Assembly: GCF_009725235.1 (NCBI RefSeq)
Contig: NZ_WJFC01000007.1
Span: 80,588-144,587 of the forward strand
DNA length: 64,000 bases
Direction of reading: 5' to 3'
DNA from: Scytonema sp. UIC 10036
GTDB lineage: Bacteria; Cyanobacteriota; Cyanobacteriia; Cyanobacteriales; Nostocaceae
This document shows positions 17,370 to 27,307 of this stretch, piece by piece. Each line of letters starts with the position of its first letter. Position 1 is the stretch's first letter. The notes under the pieces were generated by a model. It saw only the letters and a list, made by a program, of their open reading frames with translations, was not told the DNA's origin and did no database searches. A program made the translations under genes and the position numbers.

Positions 17370-17452
17370 AGGATGGTGACGAGAATATTGCTATGAAACC
17401 TCCTTTTTGCAAAATCTTGTGAATGAAAACTTCTACTCTATACCCCTACAAG

Positions 17453-17672
17453 GTCGAGTTGCTCCCAGTCCTGATAGACCCAATTTAGTCAATAAATCCA
17501 AGTGTGTCACTGACCCAGAGTTCAGTTTTGAGTTGCTAAATCGAACAACGGTAAACTGTCCTTTGGTACAGGTCGCGCACCTAAAACTAGAGACTGGCAA
17601 TTCCCCGCTTCAGTGCAACAATCACCGCCTGTGTCCTATCATTAAGGTCTAACTTACTAAAAATTTTGTTTA
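17453..17672 (-). pseudogene. Response-regulator C-terminal fragment (copy 2) in the 17370-17853 gap
   Basis: On the minus strand 17672-17587 encodes KIFSKLDLNDRTQAVIVALK and then RGIASL-stop. This matches the last ~28 residues of the NarL-type regulator at 18815-19453, after which homology stops abruptly. The adjoining 17453-17586 matches the non-coding flank at 10593-10724 (from GTCGAGTTGC onward), and its later part matches 18722-18814. No intact gene lies in the 17370-17853 interval. Confidence 0.8.
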
Positions 17673-17853
17673 AAAACTGGTTCTCAAATTTTGAATTAAT
17701 AGCAGAACCTATTATAATCGCTTGATTGGGGCTTTTCCGTGCGATAATTGTACCCTGTAAAAGCGCCTGCTATTTGTCTATACACTATTATAGAGGTCGC
17801 TCGAAGATCGGCTTTGCCAACACTGGTTAAGGAAGCGAATCACGGCAAAAAAT

Positions 17854-18407
17854 ATGCGTCCAAATGTTGACTCTGAGAAGATAGAACGACTTATGCAAGC
17901 TTTGGGTAGAGAAGCGATCTGGGTTCAGGGTGCATTTACTTTACAGGTGGTGCTAGTGCTCTACTGATTGGATGGCGTAATTCCACGGTTGATGTTGATA
18001 TTCGTCTAGATCCTGAACCTCCAGGTATTTTTCAAGCAATTGCCAAAATCAAACAAGAATTGTACATCAATATCGAACTGGCTTCCCCCCAGGATTTCTT
18101 ACCTCCTCTTCCAGGGTGGCGCGATCGAAACGTATTCATTGGCAAACAAGGTAAAATCTCGTTTTACCATTATGACTTCACAGCCCAAGCCCTTTCTAAA
18201 CTATCCAGAGGATTTGACCGTGACCGAGACGATGTTCAAGCCATGTACGAGCAGAGATTATTTTCCTTGAGAGAGTTACGTGATTGCTTTGAAGCTATTG
18301 CACCCGAATTACTGCGATTCCCTTCTCTCGATCCTGATATGCTTAGAAGCAGGGTCGAGAACTTTATCGAGCGAAATGAAGGTAAACCAGAGGAAGGTCA
18401 ATCATGA
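17854..18407 (+). pseudogene. DUF6036-like nucleotidyltransferase, frameshifted
   Basis: An ATG at 17854 opens MRPNVDSEKIERLMQALGRE and stops after VVLVLY. In another frame the protein continues from about 17925 as IYFTGGASALLIGWRNSTVD, then VDIRLDPEPPGIFQAIAKIK, and runs to 18407. FTGGASALLIGWR with a downstream VDVDIR is the usual G-S/A...DxD core of small nucleotidyltransferases often seen in toxin-antitoxin-like pairs. A 1-nt shift between about 17912 and 17925 separates the halves. No long homopolymer lies there, so a true inactivating mutation is more likely than at the other frameshifts. The stop overlaps the next gene by ATGA. Confidence 0.75.
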
Positions 18408-18724
18408 ATCTAGAGGAGTTGCCAGGAGCAGATTTAATCTTACCAGGAATAGACGATCTTCACAATGGCGAGACGAATACAGTTGCATCTTTGTTAGTTG
18501 CGATCGCCGCAACGCGCTTAACCGAAGTTGGCTTGGATATCCCAAAAGATCGTCTAGCCCCAGAGCCTGAACTGACCTTGTATGCCCGTCTTCTTCATGA
18601 GCGCTCCGATGCCTACTCTTACTACAATGCTTTGCTTTCGAGGCTCAATAGCTTTTGCAATGCACTTGAATTCAGTTATAAATATGGGGCGTCTAACAAT
18701 CCCAATACACCGGGACAAAATTAA
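18404..18724 (+). CDS. Small partner of the nucleotidyltransferase (106 aa)
   Basis: It starts with ATG at 18404 overlapping the preceding stop (ATGA), with GAGGAAGG about 7-14 nt upstream. The sequence MNLEELPGADLILPGIDDLH is followed by helical stretches (TVASLLVAIAATRLTEVGLD; LYARLLHERSDAYSYYNALL). No family is recognised by name. Such ~100-residue helical proteins are common partners of DUF6036-type nucleotidyltransferases, so an antitoxin or cognate subunit is plausible. With its partner frameshifted it may be an orphan. Confidence 0.7.
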   Translation: MNLEELPGADLILPGIDDLHNGETNTVASLLVAIAATRLTEVGLDIPKDRLAPEPELTLYARLLHERSDAYSYYNALLSRLNSFCNALEFSYKYGASNNPNTPGQN

Positions 18725-18814
18725 GCCAACTGTGTCACTGACCCAGGATTCAGTGTTGAGTTGCTAAACCAAACAGCTGTAAACTGTCCTCTGGTACAGG
18801 TCGCGCACCTAAAA
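18722..18814. repeat. Flank shared by three response-regulator loci
   Basis: This non-coding stretch just downstream of the intact regulator (containing TTGAGTTGCTAAA and AACTGTCCTCTGGTACAGG) recurs next to fragment 2 (17494-17586) and fragment 1 (10664-10724, more diverged). All three copies point the same way. Confidence 0.8.
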
Positions 18815-19453
18815 CTAGAGACTGGCAATTCCCCGCTTCAGTGCGACAATCACCGCCTGTGTCCTATCATTGACGTTTAACTTACTAAAAATTTTGTTGA
18901 TATGGAACTTGACAGTGCGCTCAGTGATATTTAAGTCAGTGCTAATCTGCTGGTTACTCTTACCCGTTACCATCAGACGAATCACCTCTAACTCCCGTTC
19001 GCTCAGTTCCTGGCTACTTAACCGCTGTGTCCGCTCTGCCAGTTTTTCTATCACGGTGGATACAAAATACTGCTGACCGCTATGAACAGATCGAATAGCT
19101 GCCAGAAGTTCGTCCGTCTCAGCGCCTTTGAGCAAATAGCCTTTTGCTCCTGCCCGCAGTGTACGATAAATGTCTTCCTCGGTATCATAGATAGTTAACA
19201 CAATGATGCGAGCTTGGTCGAATTCAGCGCGGATAGCAGTAATCGCGCTCACACCTTCTACTTCAGGCATTCGCAAATCCATCAGCGTCACATCTGGCTG
19301 ATATTGACGGAACAATTCTAATGCTTCTCGTCCATTACGGGCATGCCCAACAACAGTTATATCTGGCTCATCCCCAAGTGATTTCGCCAAAGCTTCTCCA
19401 AAGATAGGATGATCGTCAGCAATTAAGACTCGAATCACATCAGACTGGTTCAT
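18815..19453 (-). CDS. NarL/FixJ-type response regulator
   Basis: A 212-residue two-domain regulator. The receiver has acidic DD at 13-14, phospho-acceptor Asp59 in TLMDLRMPE, Thr in VLTIYD and Lys in GYLLKGAE. The C-terminal LuxR-type HTH reads LSERELEVIRLMVTGKSNQQ, then ISTDLNITERTVKFHINKIF. The start overlaps the end of the hybrid kinase gene by 14 bp, so the kinase and regulator form one co-translated two-component pair. Two broken copies of this gene's 3' end lie at 17453-17672 and 10593-10870, showing past duplication of the locus. Confidence 0.95.
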   Translation of the reverse strand: MNQSDVIRVLIADDHPIFGEALAKSLGDEPDITVVGHARNGREALELFRQYQPDVTLMDLRMPEVEGVSAITAIRAEFDQARIIVLTIYDTEEDIYRTLRAGAKGYLLKGAETDELLAAIRSVHSGQQYFVSTVIEKLAERTQRLSSQELSERELEVIRLMVTGKSNQQISTDLNITERTVKFHINKIFSKLNVNDRTQAVIVALKRGIASL

Positions 19454-22400
19454 ACTCTTTACCTTTAGTTGTGACCACCACCACTACTTCTGTTCCTTGT
19501 CCCGGTGCGCTCCAAACTGTCAGTTGTGCCCCGATGTGCTCAGCCCGTTCGGTCATGCCAGGTAGACCGAAGCCGCTGCCAACAGGTTGACTGCCGACCT
19601 CAAACCCCTGTCCATTGTCTTTAATACACAAAATGCACTGTCCGCTCTCGTACACTAACTTTACCCGGATTTCGCTAGCTTTTGCATACTTGAAAGCATT
19701 GTTGAGTGCTTCCTGTGCGATACGAAACAGGTTGTTCTCTACATCTTTTGGCAGCACATATGCTTCGCCCACGACTTCACAGACAGTGTGGGTATTGGTT
19801 TGTGAGAACATCTGAGTCGCGAGGCGATTGAGAGCACTATGTAGACCACCGCCTGACAACAATGGCGATCGCAATGCTGATACTGACCGGCGAGCCTCAG
19901 CCAGCCCAGAGCGGGTTTGCTCGCGTGCTGCCTGGATGCACGACTGTGCAGTTTCTAGATCTGCCGTCATCTTTCGTAAGGCATTGTTTAAATGTAAAGC
20001 GATGATGGCGAAGTCTTGCGCTAAAGTATCGTGAATGTCCCGTGCCATACGGTTGCGTTCTTCCAGAATGGAGGCTTCCTCAGCCAGTTTGCGATCGCTG
20101 ATATCCTGCCCAATGCCGATACTCATCCCATTGGAAAGTCGAATATTTGCCCAAGACGTATCTACGTAACGATTATCTTTCGTCCTGACTTTAAAGTCAA
20201 GCCATTTCCCAGTGGCGGCTATCATATGCTCTAAAACCTGCTCGCGCTGTTCTAAATTAAGACAGCATTCAGCCAACAAGTCAATTTCTTCAAGTTCTGT
20301 GGAAGACCATCCTAAAAATTGCTCTAACTCCCGGTTAACAAATTGTACTCGCCCGTTTGCATCATAAAGTGTAATCATCACAGGGATGTAGTCAATAACG
20401 GCTTGCAGGAGTTCTTTTTCCTGCGATAGTTCCAGCGTCCGCTCAGCGACTTGCTGCTCCAATATTCGGTTGTAATTCGCTAAGAATTTCTCTGCTTCTT
20501 GGCGTTCGGCATAGAGTTTGGCGTTGGTGATAGCGATCGCTGCTTGTCCAGACAACAGTTGTAAAACTTCCACTCGATTTTGAGTAAACGCTCCCACTGC
20601 AAGATTATTCTCTAGATACACAATTCCAACTAAGTTGCCCTGATTGACAAGCGGCGTACATAAAATAGATTTGGTTTGATGTTCTTTAATATAAGGTTCA
20701 TTGATAAAGTTACCCTCACGGGTAGCATCATTCAAAACCACACTTTCATGAGTGCGGATAACATAATTAATAATTGATACGGGGAGATGTTTATCGATAG
20801 GAATTGACTGCAATATCCTGGTAGCTTTGGCTTCCATGGCTGCATTAGTATCCACCTCTTGTGAGACTTCAATCACCCATTCACCCTCGTTTCCAGGCTC
20901 TACCTGGGAATGCAAAATTAAAAAACCTGTTTGCGCCCCGGCATTCTCAATTAAGATATTCATCAAGGAACCGAGTAACTTCTCTAACACAATTTCACCA
21001 GAAATTGCAACGTTTGCTTTCATCAGCGTAGCTAAATCCAAAGCCTCTCCTGAGTTATTGCTAGTTGTAGTCGTAGGATTTGTCGTGCGCGTGTCTTTTG
21101 TATGAGATTGAGTCAGTAACTGCGGGTATTTAGCTTCCAAATCTTTCACCTTAGCAGTAGCTCCCCAGCGCTCATAGCAATAGTGTGCCTCTTTCATATA
21201 ACTTTGGGCAGTTTTCTCCCTACCACGTGTTAAATAAAACGCGGCTGCCAACTCATAAGCCAGTGCTTCTTCTTGGATAAATTCGTTGTCAAAAGCACCT
21301 TTAATGGCTAGTTCATAAAATTCCTCAGCCTCAAGAATGTAACCCAAGACTCGTGCTTTCTCAGCTTCAACTAAATAAAATTTATGCCGATAATTCATGG
21401 GAGAATGATGTGCCCATTTCTTCATTTTTTTTTGATTGTTAGCGACTTTTTTTAGGAGCCGCTTATGTTCAGATATTTGGACAGAAGGATATACCGCAAG
21501 GTGTGCCAGGGAATCATAAAAATAGAAGATAGGAACTACCATCGATCCCACCACTCCATCTAAGTATTTTTCTGCTAATACTGCATTTTTCACAGCTTCT
21601 TGATAGTGACCAAATAAATAGGATAAACAAGCCTGATGTATGTATATAAAATAAATGTGAATTCTATTATTATATTTAATAAAAAATGGCAACATTTCTC
21701 CTTGATTATAAAATTTACCAACTAAAGAGCAAGGATTTTCTGCCAAATTCATTAAATTCCAAACAACCTGTTGATACAGATTGTTAGCTATAACAGCACC
21801 TTCTCGCTTTATTTGCCGAAGGAGATCGCCGTGAGTTACCATTTCTCGTTCGAGCACTGTGAGTTCTTTCCCGCTAAAATACGAATTAAAACAGTAACTA
21901 TTTAGAGAATAGGCAGCATAATCTAAATTTCCTGTTTCTAACCCACTTTGATAGGACTCATGCATAAATTTTACTGTTTCTCTAAGATGCTCTTTCCAAT
22001 GTTGTATACATGCACTAATTATCTGAAGTATCTTAGTTTTATGTTGTTGATAGTTGAGGCGTTTCAACAGATTCAAAGCGAGTTGTCCAAATTGATATCC
22101 AGAATCAATATCTCCCAGTACACCACAAAGAATGACTCCATAACCGACATACGCATAGGCAGATTCAGGAGCATTGCCATATTTTATCGATAAATTGACT
22201 TGTTTCAACACAATGACTGGATACAGAGATGGAGCAGCAAAATAGGCAGCAGAAGTTGCCCTATCCAAGATACGCATTGCTGCAAGCTTGTAAGGATTTG
22301 TCATTTGGGGCAAGTTACTTAAGTCCTCAATTCGTTTCCCAGTTAAAGCCAACTTTGTCAAGAGCAATTTCAGTAAAATATTCAGTTTGCTCGGCTTTTT

Positions 22401-25049
22401 TGAAAATTTTATCCCTAATAACTTGAGAACGGAAAGCGCAGTCTTTATCGCCTCCTCTATATGCTTTGTTTGCATACAGGCTCGGAGCTTGACTTCATAG
22501 ATTGTCACTTGATCCAGTAGCGTCTTGGCTTGTTGCAGTACTAACTTAACTAATTTCTCTACCTGCTCAAAGTCTCCGCACAAATACGCTGCCTCCGTTA
22601 ATTCCACATATAGTGCTAACGTCAGTTTATACTGAGTTTGCCAACTATCTTCTCTCAATAGTCCAATAGCAATCTTCAAGTACTTAAACGCTGGTTCATA
22701 GGCTACAGTAGCCTTGGCTTTCTTACCAGCCATCAAATTTAAAGAAGCCAATTCATCCCACTGTATGGGCGGGTTTACAATTGTGGTTAATTCAATCCCA
22801 AAATTGAGTTGGTTGACAATATCAAAAATTTTCGCCTCTCGCATCTCTTGGGGAGTATTTTGCAACAGGAGTTGCCCCAGTTGCCAGTGGACAGCTTGGC
22901 GTTCCTCCTCAGAAATTAGGAAATAGGCAGCTTGCTGTATGCGATCGTGAGAAAACTTATATTCAATCGTTAATTCATCTGCCGAACTGGACACATCTAG
23001 CTCAATCTCTTTGTAGGCATCGCTTAAAGGTAAGACTAAACCTTCTACCATAGCTTCATGCAGGTCAAGTGCAGTTTCTCTTTGAGATTTTCCACGACTA
23101 CTTGCCAGTATTTGCAAATCAAACTGATTCCCAATTGCCGCAGCTATTTGTAACGTTCGCTGTGAGGTAGCGCTCAACTTTTGAATCTTGAGAGCCATCA
23201 GTTCGACAACATTATCGGTTAAATTGGCAAAGAGAATTTGGTCTACATTCCATTGCCAACAGAGCTGCTCTCTATCGAACTCTATCAGCTTTTCGGCATA
23301 AAGAGATTTTAAAAACTCATTTATAAAGAAAGGATTGCCGTCTGTTTTCGATAGCACTAACTCTGATAAGGGGATTGTTCTTTCTGGAGGGCATTTGAAG
23401 GTGTCAGAAATTAACTCATTGACACAGGGTAAATTTAAAGGTGAGAGGAAGATATTATTCACAATTCCCCCACTTTGCTGAATCTCATCAATGGTTAATC
23501 TTAACAGATGAGCCGCGCTAACTTCATTGTCACGATAGGAACCAATTAAGAACAAATATTTGCTACCTGATGTCGTCATCAGTAACTTAATGAGTTTCAA
23601 CGTTGCAGCATCTGCCCACTGTAAATCATCTAGAAATACCACCAAAGGATGTTCGGGTTTTGTAAAAACAGAAATGAAGTGTTGAAACACAACATGAAAG
23701 CGGTTTTGAGATTCAGCAGGTGGTAACTCCGGTACAGGAGGTTGCTTGTCAATTATCAGTTCTACTTTAGGAATCACATCAATAATCACTTGGGCATTCA
23801 TACCCAAAGCTACCAAAAGTTTTTCTCGCCATTGAGTCAGACAAGATTCAGTTTCGGTTAAAAGTTGCTGCACTAAATCTGAGAAAGCATTGACAACACC
23901 ACTGTAGGGAATATTGCGCTGAAATTGATCGAACTTCCCTGAAATGAAATACCCCCGATGTTTAGTCATCGGTTTATAAACTTCCTGCACCAGAACTGAT
24001 TTGCCGATACCAGAGTAACCTGAAACCAACATCATTTCTACTGAAGAATAGTCACTGGGATATTCTCCTCTTTGAGCCACGCGCTCAAATGCTGTCAGTA
24101 AGGTTTCTACTTCCGCTTCACGTCCATACAGTTTTTGCGGGATTTGAAACTTGTCAGAAATATCTTTGTGTGCGAGGGGAAATTCTGTTATTGTACCGCT
24201 ACGTTGTAATTGGACTAGACACTCCTCCAAGTCTGCTTTAATTCCCCATGCACTTTGATACCGCTCCTCAGCATTTTTTGCCAACAACTTCATAGCGATC
24301 GCGGAAACCACTTGGGGAATCTCTGAATTCACCTCATGGGGTGGAATAGGTTGTTTGGCAATATGACAATGCACTAACTCCATCACATCAGTCGTTTCAA
24401 AAGGTAGCTTATGAGTGAGCAGTTCATAAAAGGTTGCACCGAGGGAGTAAAAATCCGTGCGATAATCTAAACTTCGGTTCATCCTCCCTGTTTGCTCTGG
24501 CGATATATAAGCTAATGTACCTTCTAAGACGTTCGGATTTCTCAACGTAGAATGAGAGCGGGATAATTGGGTAGCAATACCAAAGTCAATGATTTTGAGT
24601 ATCCCAGTTTCTGGATTTAGAACAATATTGCCTGGGTTAATATCTTTATGGATAACATTGGCAGCATGAATATTGCCCAAAGCATCTGTAATTTTGATAG
24701 CAATTTGGAGAAATTCTGGTAAGGGCATTGGGCAATACTTCCCTCCGGACTCCTGCATGAGTTTCTGTAAAGACTCCCCACCAAAATCTTCTAAAATAAT
24801 GACAAGAGTTCTTTGATAGTCCTGTTGACTGTAAACCTTTATAACCCCTTCTAAATTTAAGGAGCGAGTTATTTCATATTCCTGCTTGTAGCGAATCAGT
24901 TCAGCTTTGGTAGGATAGTCTTCCTTGAGAACCTTGAGGATAACAGGTGTATTATCCTCTTTTCTTATGCCTCGAAAAACAAGAGAATTGCTGCTTTCGT
25001 AGATTTTGACTTTCCCATCAATGCTAGGTAGCGAAATCATAACTGGCAC
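19440..25049 (-). CDS. Ser/Thr kinase - AAA ATPase - GAF - PAS - histidine kinase
   Basis: An 1869-residue hybrid signalling protein. Residues ~1-275 are a Hanks-type protein kinase (catalytic HKDINPGN near 133, then DFG in IIDFGIA). Residues ~300-620 are an AAA_16-type ATPase with Walker A GYSGIGKS near 343-350 and Walker B VVFLDDLQWAD. A long helical repeat region follows (~700-1290). GAF lies at ~1340-1500 and PAS at ~1540-1660. The HisKA_3/HATPase module has phospho-acceptor His1673 in ARDIHDTLAQ and ends with GSGFGLPGM. This architecture is common in filamentous cyanobacteria. It should phosphorylate the overlapping NarL regulator downstream. The signal is unknown. Confidence 0.95.
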   Translation of the reverse strand: MPVMISLPSIDGKVKIYESSNSLVFRGIRKEDNTPVILKVLKEDYPTKAELIRYKQEYEITRSLNLEGVIKVYSQQDYQRTLVIILEDFGGESLQKLMQESGGKYCPMPLPEFLQIAIKITDALGNIHAANVIHKDINPGNIVLNPETGILKIIDFGIATQLSRSHSTLRNPNVLEGTLAYISPEQTGRMNRSLDYRTDFYSLGATFYELLTHKLPFETTDVMELVHCHIAKQPIPPHEVNSEIPQVVSAIAMKLLAKNAEERYQSAWGIKADLEECLVQLQRSGTITEFPLAHKDISDKFQIPQKLYGREAEVETLLTAFERVAQRGEYPSDYSSVEMMLVSGYSGIGKSVLVQEVYKPMTKHRGYFISGKFDQFQRNIPYSGVVNAFSDLVQQLLTETESCLTQWREKLLVALGMNAQVIIDVIPKVELIIDKQPPVPELPPAESQNRFHVVFQHFISVFTKPEHPLVVFLDDLQWADAATLKLIKLLMTTSGSKYLFLIGSYRDNEVSAAHLLRLTIDEIQQSGGIVNNIFLSPLNLPCVNELISDTFKCPPERTIPLSELVLSKTDGNPFFINEFLKSLYAEKLIEFDREQLCWQWNVDQILFANLTDNVVELMALKIQKLSATSQRTLQIAAAIGNQFDLQILASSRGKSQRETALDLHEAMVEGLVLPLSDAYKEIELDVSSSADELTIEYKFSHDRIQQAAYFLISEEERQAVHWQLGQLLLQNTPQEMREAKIFDIVNQLNFGIELTTIVNPPIQWDELASLNLMAGKKAKATVAYEPAFKYLKIAIGLLREDSWQTQYKLTLALYVELTEAAYLCGDFEQVEKLVKLVLQQAKTLLDQVTIYEVKLRACMQTKHIEEAIKTALSVLKLLGIKFSKKPSKLNILLKLLLTKLALTGKRIEDLSNLPQMTNPYKLAAMRILDRATSAAYFAAPSLYPVIVLKQVNLSIKYGNAPESAYAYVGYGVILCGVLGDIDSGYQFGQLALNLLKRLNYQQHKTKILQIISACIQHWKEHLRETVKFMHESYQSGLETGNLDYAAYSLNSYCFNSYFSGKELTVLEREMVTHGDLLRQIKREGAVIANNLYQQVVWNLMNLAENPCSLVGKFYNQGEMLPFFIKYNNRIHIYFIYIHQACLSYLFGHYQEAVKNAVLAEKYLDGVVGSMVVPIFYFYDSLAHLAVYPSVQISEHKRLLKKVANNQKKMKKWAHHSPMNYRHKFYLVEAEKARVLGYILEAEEFYELAIKGAFDNEFIQEEALAYELAAAFYLTRGREKTAQSYMKEAHYCYERWGATAKVKDLEAKYPQLLTQSHTKDTRTTNPTTTTSNNSGEALDLATLMKANVAISGEIVLEKLLGSLMNILIENAGAQTGFLILHSQVEPGNEGEWVIEVSQEVDTNAAMEAKATRILQSIPIDKHLPVSIINYVIRTHESVVLNDATREGNFINEPYIKEHQTKSILCTPLVNQGNLVGIVYLENNLAVGAFTQNRVEVLQLLSGQAAIAITNAKLYAERQEAEKFLANYNRILEQQVAERTLELSQEKELLQAVIDYIPVMITLYDANGRVQFVNRELEQFLGWSSTELEEIDLLAECCLNLEQREQVLEHMIAATGKWLDFKVRTKDNRYVDTSWANIRLSNGMSIGIGQDISDRKLAEEASILEERNRMARDIHDTLAQDFAIIALHLNNALRKMTADLETAQSCIQAAREQTRSGLAEARRSVSALRSPLLSGGGLHSALNRLATQMFSQTNTHTVCEVVGEAYVLPKDVENNLFRIAQEALNNAFKYAKASEIRVKLVYESGQCILCIKDNGQGFEVGSQPVGSGFGLPGMTERAEHIGAQLTVWSAPGQGTEVVVVVTTKGKEYEPV

Positions 25050-25158
25050 CTGAGGTTATATTCATTTGGGGATGTCTCAAAACACAGAACTGAACTCAAC
25101 ATTTTTCCATTTTTTTCAGGCGTATTACTCCCTTTGCGCTCTCAAATTACCGCTCTTT

Positions 25159-25488
25159 GTAGGATGGGCACTGCCCACAAATGCCCTGTCAAGGTGAATA
25201 AAAACTTCAGGAAATTACTCCCTTTCCACCCAAACATTACCTATTTAAATGAACCGCGAAGACGCAAAGAGCACTAAGAAAGAGGAAAAGCAGATTGGTA
25301 ATCCTATAGCGGAAAGGGAGTAATAGTTTTCTCCCCTCTTACCTCTGCGTACTCTGCGTCTCGGCGGTTAAATAAATGACTTTGGAACCGCAGAGTACGC
25401 AGAGGGCGCAGAGGAAAAAGAGAAGGAATTGCCGCCTGAATCAAAATTTTATGAGCCACCTTGACAGGGCTAGCACTGCCTACCCTAC
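25159..25488. mobile_element. MITE-like element with ~30-bp terminal inverted repeats
   Basis: The left end GTAGGATGGGCACTGC...GCCCTGTCAAGGTG (25159-25196) is matched in inverted orientation at 25456-25488 (GTAGGGTAGGCAGTGC...GCCCTGTCAAGGTG read on the minus strand). The 330-bp unit has no coding potential. Inside are Nostocales-type palindromic repeats (CCGCGAAGACGCAAAGAGC near 25255; CTCTGCGTACTCTGCG near 25343 with its complement near 25388). It occupies most of the 887-bp gap 25050-25935 upstream of the hybrid kinase gene, which otherwise holds only the element at 25686. Confidence 0.6.
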
Positions 25489-25685
25489 TGTTTAGGTAAT
25501 ATAGCTGGCGGTTCGGGAGTCGTTCGCCCTCATCAGCTTGAAAAACCTTAGAGAGTTAACGAGATATCCCAAAATAGGCATTTTTTGTCAATCGTAAATT
25601 TATGCCTTATCATGTAGCAATTGGTCTACAAAAATACTATAAAGGTAGACAAGGAAGAAAATCAATCATAACAACAAACATTAAC

Positions 25686-25775
25686 AGGACTTACGCAACC
25701 TCAACGCTATTTTAGGGATTTCACGTGTTACAGATCCCCCATCTCCCCTTAAAAAGGGGGGCTATGCGTAAATCC
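25686..25775. repeat. 90-bp element bounded by AGGACTTACGCA inverted ends
   Basis: AGGACTTACGCA at 25686 and TGCGTAAATCCT ending at 25775 form 12-bp inverted termini with one mismatch. Inside lies a C-run/G-run palindrome (CCCCTTAAAAAGGGGGG). Elements with this terminus are frequent in cyanobacterial genomes. A fragment (TTGCGTAAATCTAG) recurs near 38355. Confidence 0.6.
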
Positions 25776-25935
25776 TAATTAAGAAAACCTACTCTGTTTT
25801 ATTAGGCAACAGGAATAAGTCATTACCCAACTCAGATAAACTAGGCAGAATGATGGATAAAATGTATGATGGTAAAGGGAATCGGGCATTTCACCAAAAT
25901 GCCCACACTCCCCTAGCATCAGGTTATTAACTTTT

Positions 25936-26893
25936 TTATGCTTCTATAGAATTAGGTCTATCGTGTAACCACTGTTCTAAATCAGCTACAGTCGAAAAAT
26001 CCAGTAATGCTTCTGCTAATTCTTCTAACTGTTCAACAGGTAATTTACGAATTTGCTCAATGAATGGGGCTTCAATCTCACCAAGACGACGATTAAGTTG
26101 TCGTACAATGACTTTCTGCTCACCTATTATTTCGCCTTCTTCCCTAGCCAGTTGTACAGTTGGACTAACCAAAGTCATTTTTCTTTCCTCCTCAAAACGA
26201 TTGATTTTGGCAACTCATCTTTTTTGTAGCTGTTGAGGCAGTGTCATCATTGTATCAATTATGTCAAAGAGTTTAACAATTTGCTGTTTTGTGAAACCCC
26301 GCTCATAAAGTCCGCGAATTAAATGCCAATGGACATTCTTCCCGCTCAGTCAAATTACCAGTGCTTGCTTTAGTTTTCAGGTGTGCCATTGTAATGATGG
26401 CAAATGGATTACTACTGGATTCTAACTCATGCCAACTCTGTTCGTAATCAATAAGCTTGACAATAGGGAATGTGAGACTCAATGAGCAATCTAAAACAGA
26501 TTTAGCATATCGGTTAGGTCGCCATGTAGGAATAGTGTCTCCTAAAACCGCCAGACTCACAACAAATTTATCGTAAAGTTCGGCAGCCCGGTAATTATAA
26601 GTGTATATCCGCTTTTCCAAGTTGACATCATAATAACTTTGCACCTCAACGTGGATTAAAATCCAAGCTTCTTTTTTGTCCAACAACCGAACTTTATAAA
26701 GTTTATCAGCCACTCCATCTCCCGTTTCTGCTGAAGCAGTAATATTTTGCAGTTCTTTATCCAGAGATTCAGGGGGTTGTGTCCAATCAATTGCTCTGTG
26801 TGCTGCAGGAAAGAAAAAGGATAAGAAGTCTTCAAAATATTCGTTCAAAGCTTCTTTCCATGATTTATCATAATTGGCTCTGACTTCAGTCAT
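25936..26893 (-). pseudogene. Rpn/PD-(D/E)XK-type nuclease gene, multiply frameshifted
   Basis: The 5' part (26893-26303) encodes YDKSWKEALNEYFEDFLSFF and a PD-(D/E)XK-like core (LDKKEAWILIHVEVQSYYD). This is the usual start of cyanobacterial Rpn-family/DUF4351-type proteins. Its frame then ends in the out-of-frame tail ECPLAFNSRTL. The normal continuation is visible in another frame: WHLIRGLYERGFTKQQIVKL, then FDIIDTMMTLPQQLQK. A TGA follows. The last part (INRFEEERKMTLVSPTVQLA to LEQWLHDRP) is in the same frame downstream of that stop. At least two indels (near 26335 and around the A6 at 26218-26223) are needed to explain this. It is a decayed gene of a family often linked to mobile DNA. 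Confidence 0.75.
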
Positions 26894-27307
26894 TTTTCTT
26901 TTATTAAATGATATCAGATGGGAAAAATCTAGTGTTGGGTTAACTTGTTAGGCAAGCATTTTGCTAGCTTTCATGGACTGAACAAGTAGAATCTAACTCT
27001 AGGGGATTTTAGTGTAAATCAATCAAATTTTTATTTTTACTTTATAAGTTCAAGTTTTATATATGCTAATGAATGGCTATGCCATACTGCTCGGTTAAGG
27101 TTTGTTATGTTCTTTGATAGAATTAATCTCTCAAAAGGAAATATTCGATAGTAATGGGTTTACCCACTATCGGAAAAACGCACCTAATTGGAATCCCAAA
27201 TACAGCGTGTTTGCCGCTCTCTGAATATTTACTCCAATTTACAAACGTTTGGGGAAGATAGGGCTTCCAAATAAACTCTATACCTCTAGTGAACTACATC
27301 GAGTCAA

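Noticed and set aside
17407..17652. Plus-strand 81-residue open frame
   Set aside because: It lies over the repeated flank and the antisense of the regulator fragment. Its translation has no protein-like pattern.
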